NCBI GenBank assembly: GCA_963752605.1
Contig: CAVVYW010000005.1
Coordinates: 124,001 to 188,000, forward strand
Origin: CAVVYW01 sp963752605
GTDB taxonomy: Bacteria; Actinomycetota; Thermoleophilia; Solirubrobacterales; 70-9
Direction: 5' to 3'
Length of the DNA stretch: 64,000 nucleotides
The translations under genes were made by a program, and so were the position numbers. This document shows positions 61,746-64,000 of this stretch, one piece after another. The first letter of the stretch is position 1. Each line of letters starts with the position of its first letter. The notes below the pieces were generated by a model. The model searched no databases and was not told the origin of the DNA. It saw only the letters and a list, made by a program, of their open reading frames with translations.

Positions 61746-61822
61746 GCGGGGTTTCCTGCCACGGGAGGCGGGAGCCCCGCATTTCCGTGAGCACGCCTTC
61801 GCGGCTCCTCGGTGCCCGTGGG

Positions 61823-61828
61823 TACCCT
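61823..61828 (+). promoter_or_regulatory. -10 box TACCCT for proA
   Basis: TACCCT ends 6 bases before the GTG at 61835. proA therefore seems to have its own leaderless promoter, in agreement with its separation from proB. Confidence 0.4.
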
Positions 61829-61834
61829 TAGCCC

Positions 61835-63100
61835 GTGGCCACCGCTACGAGAAGCGTCGAGGAGATCTGCCGCGCCGCGAAGGCCGCGTCGCACCAGCTT
61901 GCGCGCGTCGATCGCGCGACCAAGGACGCCTGCCTGCGGGATCTGGCCGAGCGGCTCGAGCAGCGGACGGCTGACCTGATCGAGGCGAATCGCGCGGACG
62001 TGGAGGCGGGCCGGGAGGAGGGCCTGAACGAGGCCTTGATCGACCGGCTGACGCTCACCGAGGAGCGGGTCGCCGAGATGGCGGCGGGTGTGCGCGAGAT
62101 CGTGGAGCTCGAGGACCCGGTCGGCGAGGTGGTCGAGAGCTGGACGCTCAGGAACGGGCTGGAGGCCAGCAAGCGGCGCGTGCCCATCGGGGTGATCGGG
62201 ATCGTCTACGAGGCGCGGCCGAACGTGACGATCGACGCGGCCGCGCTCTGCCTGAAGAGCGGCAACGCGGTGGTGCTGCGCGGCTCCAGCAGCGCCGAGA
62301 CCTCGAATTCGGCGCTGGCCGGGATCGTGGCGGAGTCGCTTGCCGCGGTGGGCCTGCCGGAGGCGGCGGTCTCGCTACTCGCGGGCGGGGGCCACGAGCA
62401 GCTTCGCGAGCTGGCGGAGCAGGAGGACCTGGTGGACCTGATCATTCCCCGCGGCGGTGAGGGGCTGAAGCACGCACTGAAGGAGGTCGCGAAGGTGCCC
62501 GTGATGTACGCGGCCGCCGGGAACTGCCACGTCTACGTGCACGAGGACGCGGACCTGGGGATGGCTCAGCGGATCGCCTACAACGCGAAGGTGCAGCGGC
62601 CCGGCGTCTGCAACGCGGCTGAGACTTTGCTGGTGCACGAGAGCGTCGCCCGGGAGCTGCTGCCGCAGCTGCTCGATCAGCTTGCGGAGGCCGGCGTGGA
62701 GCTGGTGGGCGACGAGCGCGCGCAGGATGCGGCGAAGCCGGTGTTGGTGGACGAGGCGACGCCGGAGGACTGGGACACCGAGTACCTCGGGATGAAGATG
62801 GCCGTCGGCGTGATTGATTCGCTCGCCGGCGCGATCGATCACGTCAACGCGCACGGCACCGGTCACTCCGAGGCGATCGTCACCGCCTCACCCGCGGCGG
62901 CGGAGGAGTTCACCGGCGCGGTGGATGCGGCTGCGGTCTATGTCAATGCCTCGACGCGCTTCACGGACGGATACGAGTTCGGGATGGGTGCCGAGATCGG
63001 CAACTCCACCCAGAAGCTGCACGCCCGCGGGCCCATCGGCCTGCGGGAGCTGACGACCACCAAGTACGTCGTCCACGGCAGCGGGCAGATCAGGGAGTAG
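61835..63100 (+). CDS. proA: Glutamate-5-semialdehyde dehydrogenase
   Basis: This 421-residue protein starts at GTG 61835. Characteristic segments are R-V-P-I-G-V-I-G-I-V-Y-E-A-R-P-N-V-T, L-C-L-K-S-G-N-A-V-V-L-R-G, the catalytic-Cys region P-G-V-C-N-A-A-E-T, and the C-terminal F-G-M-G-A-E-I-G-N-S-T-Q-K-L-H-A-R-G-P-I-G. It reduces glutamyl 5-phosphate in proline synthesis. nadD follows after 30 bases, the usual actinobacterial order proA-nadD-rsfS. Confidence 0.96.
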   Translation: MATATRSVEEICRAAKAASHQLARVDRATKDACLRDLAERLEQRTADLIEANRADVEAGREEGLNEALIDRLTLTEERVAEMAAGVREIVELEDPVGEVVESWTLRNGLEASKRRVPIGVIGIVYEARPNVTIDAAALCLKSGNAVVLRGSSSAETSNSALAGIVAESLAAVGLPEAAVSLLAGGGHEQLRELAEQEDLVDLIIPRGGEGLKHALKEVAKVPVMYAAAGNCHVYVHEDADLGMAQRIAYNAKVQRPGVCNAAETLLVHESVARELLPQLLDQLAEAGVELVGDERAQDAAKPVLVDEATPEDWDTEYLGMKMAVGVIDSLAGAIDHVNAHGTGHSEAIVTASPAAAEEFTGAVDAAAVYVNASTRFTDGYEFGMGAEIGNSTQKLHARGPIGLRELTTTKYVVHGSGQIRE

Positions 63101-63130
63101 GGCGGTTCACGTCAGTCGGGCAAGGCGCTG

Positions 63131-63730
63131 ATGGCGGGTCGGCTGGGAGTGCTGGGCGGGGCGTTCAACCCGCCTCACGTCGGGCACCTGCTGCTCGCCC
63201 AGGAGGCGCGGTGGCAGCTGAAGCTCGAGAGGGTGCTGCTGATGGTCACCGGCGAGGCGCCGCACAAGGAGATAGAGAGCGATCCGGGCGGGGAGGTGCG
63301 ACTGGAGATGGCCACCCGGGCTGCGGGTGATGAAGAGGCCGTGGAGGCCTCGCCGCTCGAGGTCGAGCGGGAGGGTCCCTCCTACGCCCACCGGACGCTG
63401 GAGCTGCTGGCGGAGGAGGAGCCGGGGCGCGAGTTGTTCTTCCTGCTCGGCGCGGACATGGCGGCCTCGCTGGAGAGCTGGGAGAAGCCGGAGCGGGTGC
63501 TCGAGCTGGCGAAGCTGGCGGTGGTCCCACGACAGGACATCGAGATGGAGGCGGTCGACTCGACGCTGGAGCGGCTTGGTGCCGCCGATCGGGCAGAGAT
63601 AATCCAGATGCCACTGTGCGGAGTGTCCTCCACCATGATCAGGGAGCGGGTGCGGCGGGGCCGGCCGTTGCGCCATCTGGTTCCCGAGAAGGTGGAGGAG
63701 CTGATCGCGGAGCGGGAGCTGTACCGGTGA
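63131..63730 (+). CDS. nadD: Nicotinate-nucleotide adenylyltransferase
   Basis: This 199-residue protein starts at ATG 63131. G-G-A-F-N-P-P-H-V-G-H (9-19) is the nucleotidyl-transferase (T/H)xGH-type motif, and S-S-T-M-I-R-E-R-V is the C-terminal I-S-S-T-x-I-R motif. It converts NaMN and ATP to deamido-NAD in NAD synthesis. Its stop TGA overlaps the rsfS start (ATGA). Confidence 0.95.
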   Translation: MAGRLGVLGGAFNPPHVGHLLLAQEARWQLKLERVLLMVTGEAPHKEIESDPGGEVRLEMATRAAGDEEAVEASPLEVEREGPSYAHRTLELLAEEEPGRELFFLLGADMAASLESWEKPERVLELAKLAVVPRQDIEMEAVDSTLERLGAADRAEIIQMPLCGVSSTMIRERVRRGRPLRHLVPEKVEELIAERELYR

Positions 63731-64000
63731 TGGCGGCGGCCGAGGCGGAGCGGGACTCGGAGGGGCTGGTGCGGCGGATCGCCGGGATCGCCGACGACAA
63801 GAAGGCGGGCGACCTGGTGGCGCTCGACGTCCGCTCGCTGGTCGGGTACACCGACTACCTGGTGATCTGCACGGCCCGCAACGAGCGGCAGGCGAAGGCG
63901 ATTCACGACGAGGTCTACCACCAGCTGAAGCGGGAGGGCCTGCTGCCGGCGCGGGTGGAGGGAGAGCGGGAGGCGGAGTGGATCCTGATGGACTACCTCG
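63730..64000 (+). CDS. rsfS: Ribosomal silencing factor RsfS (3' truncated by the window end)
   Basis: It starts at ATG 63730, overlapping the nadD stop by one base. About 90 residues are visible: an Asp/Glu-rich helix, D-K-K-A-G-D-L-V-A-L-D-V, Y-T-D-Y-L-V-I-C-T-A-R-N-E-R-Q-A-K-A-I, and E-A-E-W-I-L-M-D-Y-L. These match the YbeB/RsfS family, which binds L14 and blocks subunit joining. The last 20-30 residues lie beyond the window. Confidence 0.94.
   Translation, partial: MAAAEAERDSEGLVRRIAGIADDKKAGDLVALDVRSLVGYTDYLVICTARNERQAKAIHDEVYHQLKREGLLPARVEGEREAEWILMDYL

Overview
The window is GC-rich bacterial chromosome, most likely from an actinobacterium of the class Thermoleophilia (Solirubrobacterales-like). 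This placement is an inference. It rests on high-GC coding on both strands, frequent GTG/TTG starts, many TAnnnT -10 boxes directly in front of start codons (leaderless mRNAs), exported proteins with RTX-like, TSP3-like and Lys/Arg-rich segments, and an actinobacterial housekeeping layout. There is no prophage, IS element, CRISPR array or rRNA. Gene density is high and no stretch over 300 bases lacks a gene.

Region by region. 0-5.4 kb: the tail of a peroxiredoxin, an alpha/beta hydrolase, a DHFR-like reductase, then a minus-strand run of DUF1015, cob(I)alamin adenosyltransferase, OsmC, SDR and Nudix genes. 5.4-10.9 kb: tRNA-Pro, a fatty-acid-hydroxylase-type membrane enzyme, an exported beta-helix protein with a (KKKR)n linker, a lipoprotein, a membrane protein, and an HNH endonuclease gene between tRNA-Arg and tRNA-His. 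10.9-14.7 kb: two tandem epoxide hydrolases, an RraA-family protein and an AhpD/CMD-like protein. 14.8-19.3 kb: three exported hydrolases (trypsin-like, CocE/NonD-type, lipase-like). 19.3-26.4 kb: an ECF sigma factor with a SnoaL-like tail, two VOC proteins, an MFS exporter, a CorA transporter, CtaG and a membrane spermidine-synthase-like protein. 26.3-33.8 kb: the protein quality-control set tig, clpP and clpX, with DUF488, M23, nitronate monooxygenase and beta-propeller genes between them. 33.9-36.5 kb: ltrA and small or hydrolase genes.

36.5-64 kb is a long plus-strand housekeeping block: valS-folC, ndk, maf, mreC-mreD-mrdA-rodA (cell shape and wall), RNase E/G-rplU-rpmA-obg, proB, proA, nadD, rsfS. 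Non-housekeeping genes interrupt it: an Asp-rich exported protein between rpmA and obg; a very large ceramidase-like/TSP3/RTX exported protein and an LPFTG protein between obg and proB; and a membrane protein, a DHFR-like reductase and a GMC oxidoreductase plus aldehyde dehydrogenase pair between proB and proA.

Sequence quality matters here. At least nine genes (DUF1015, beta-helix, DUF488, M23, beta-propeller, maf, ceramidase-like, ALDH and possibly Nudix) are interrupted by one-base indels, often in G or C runs, while the translations on both sides remain good. I give reconstructed extents for these genes and treat sequencing or assembly error as the leading explanation, with true pseudogenes as the alternative.
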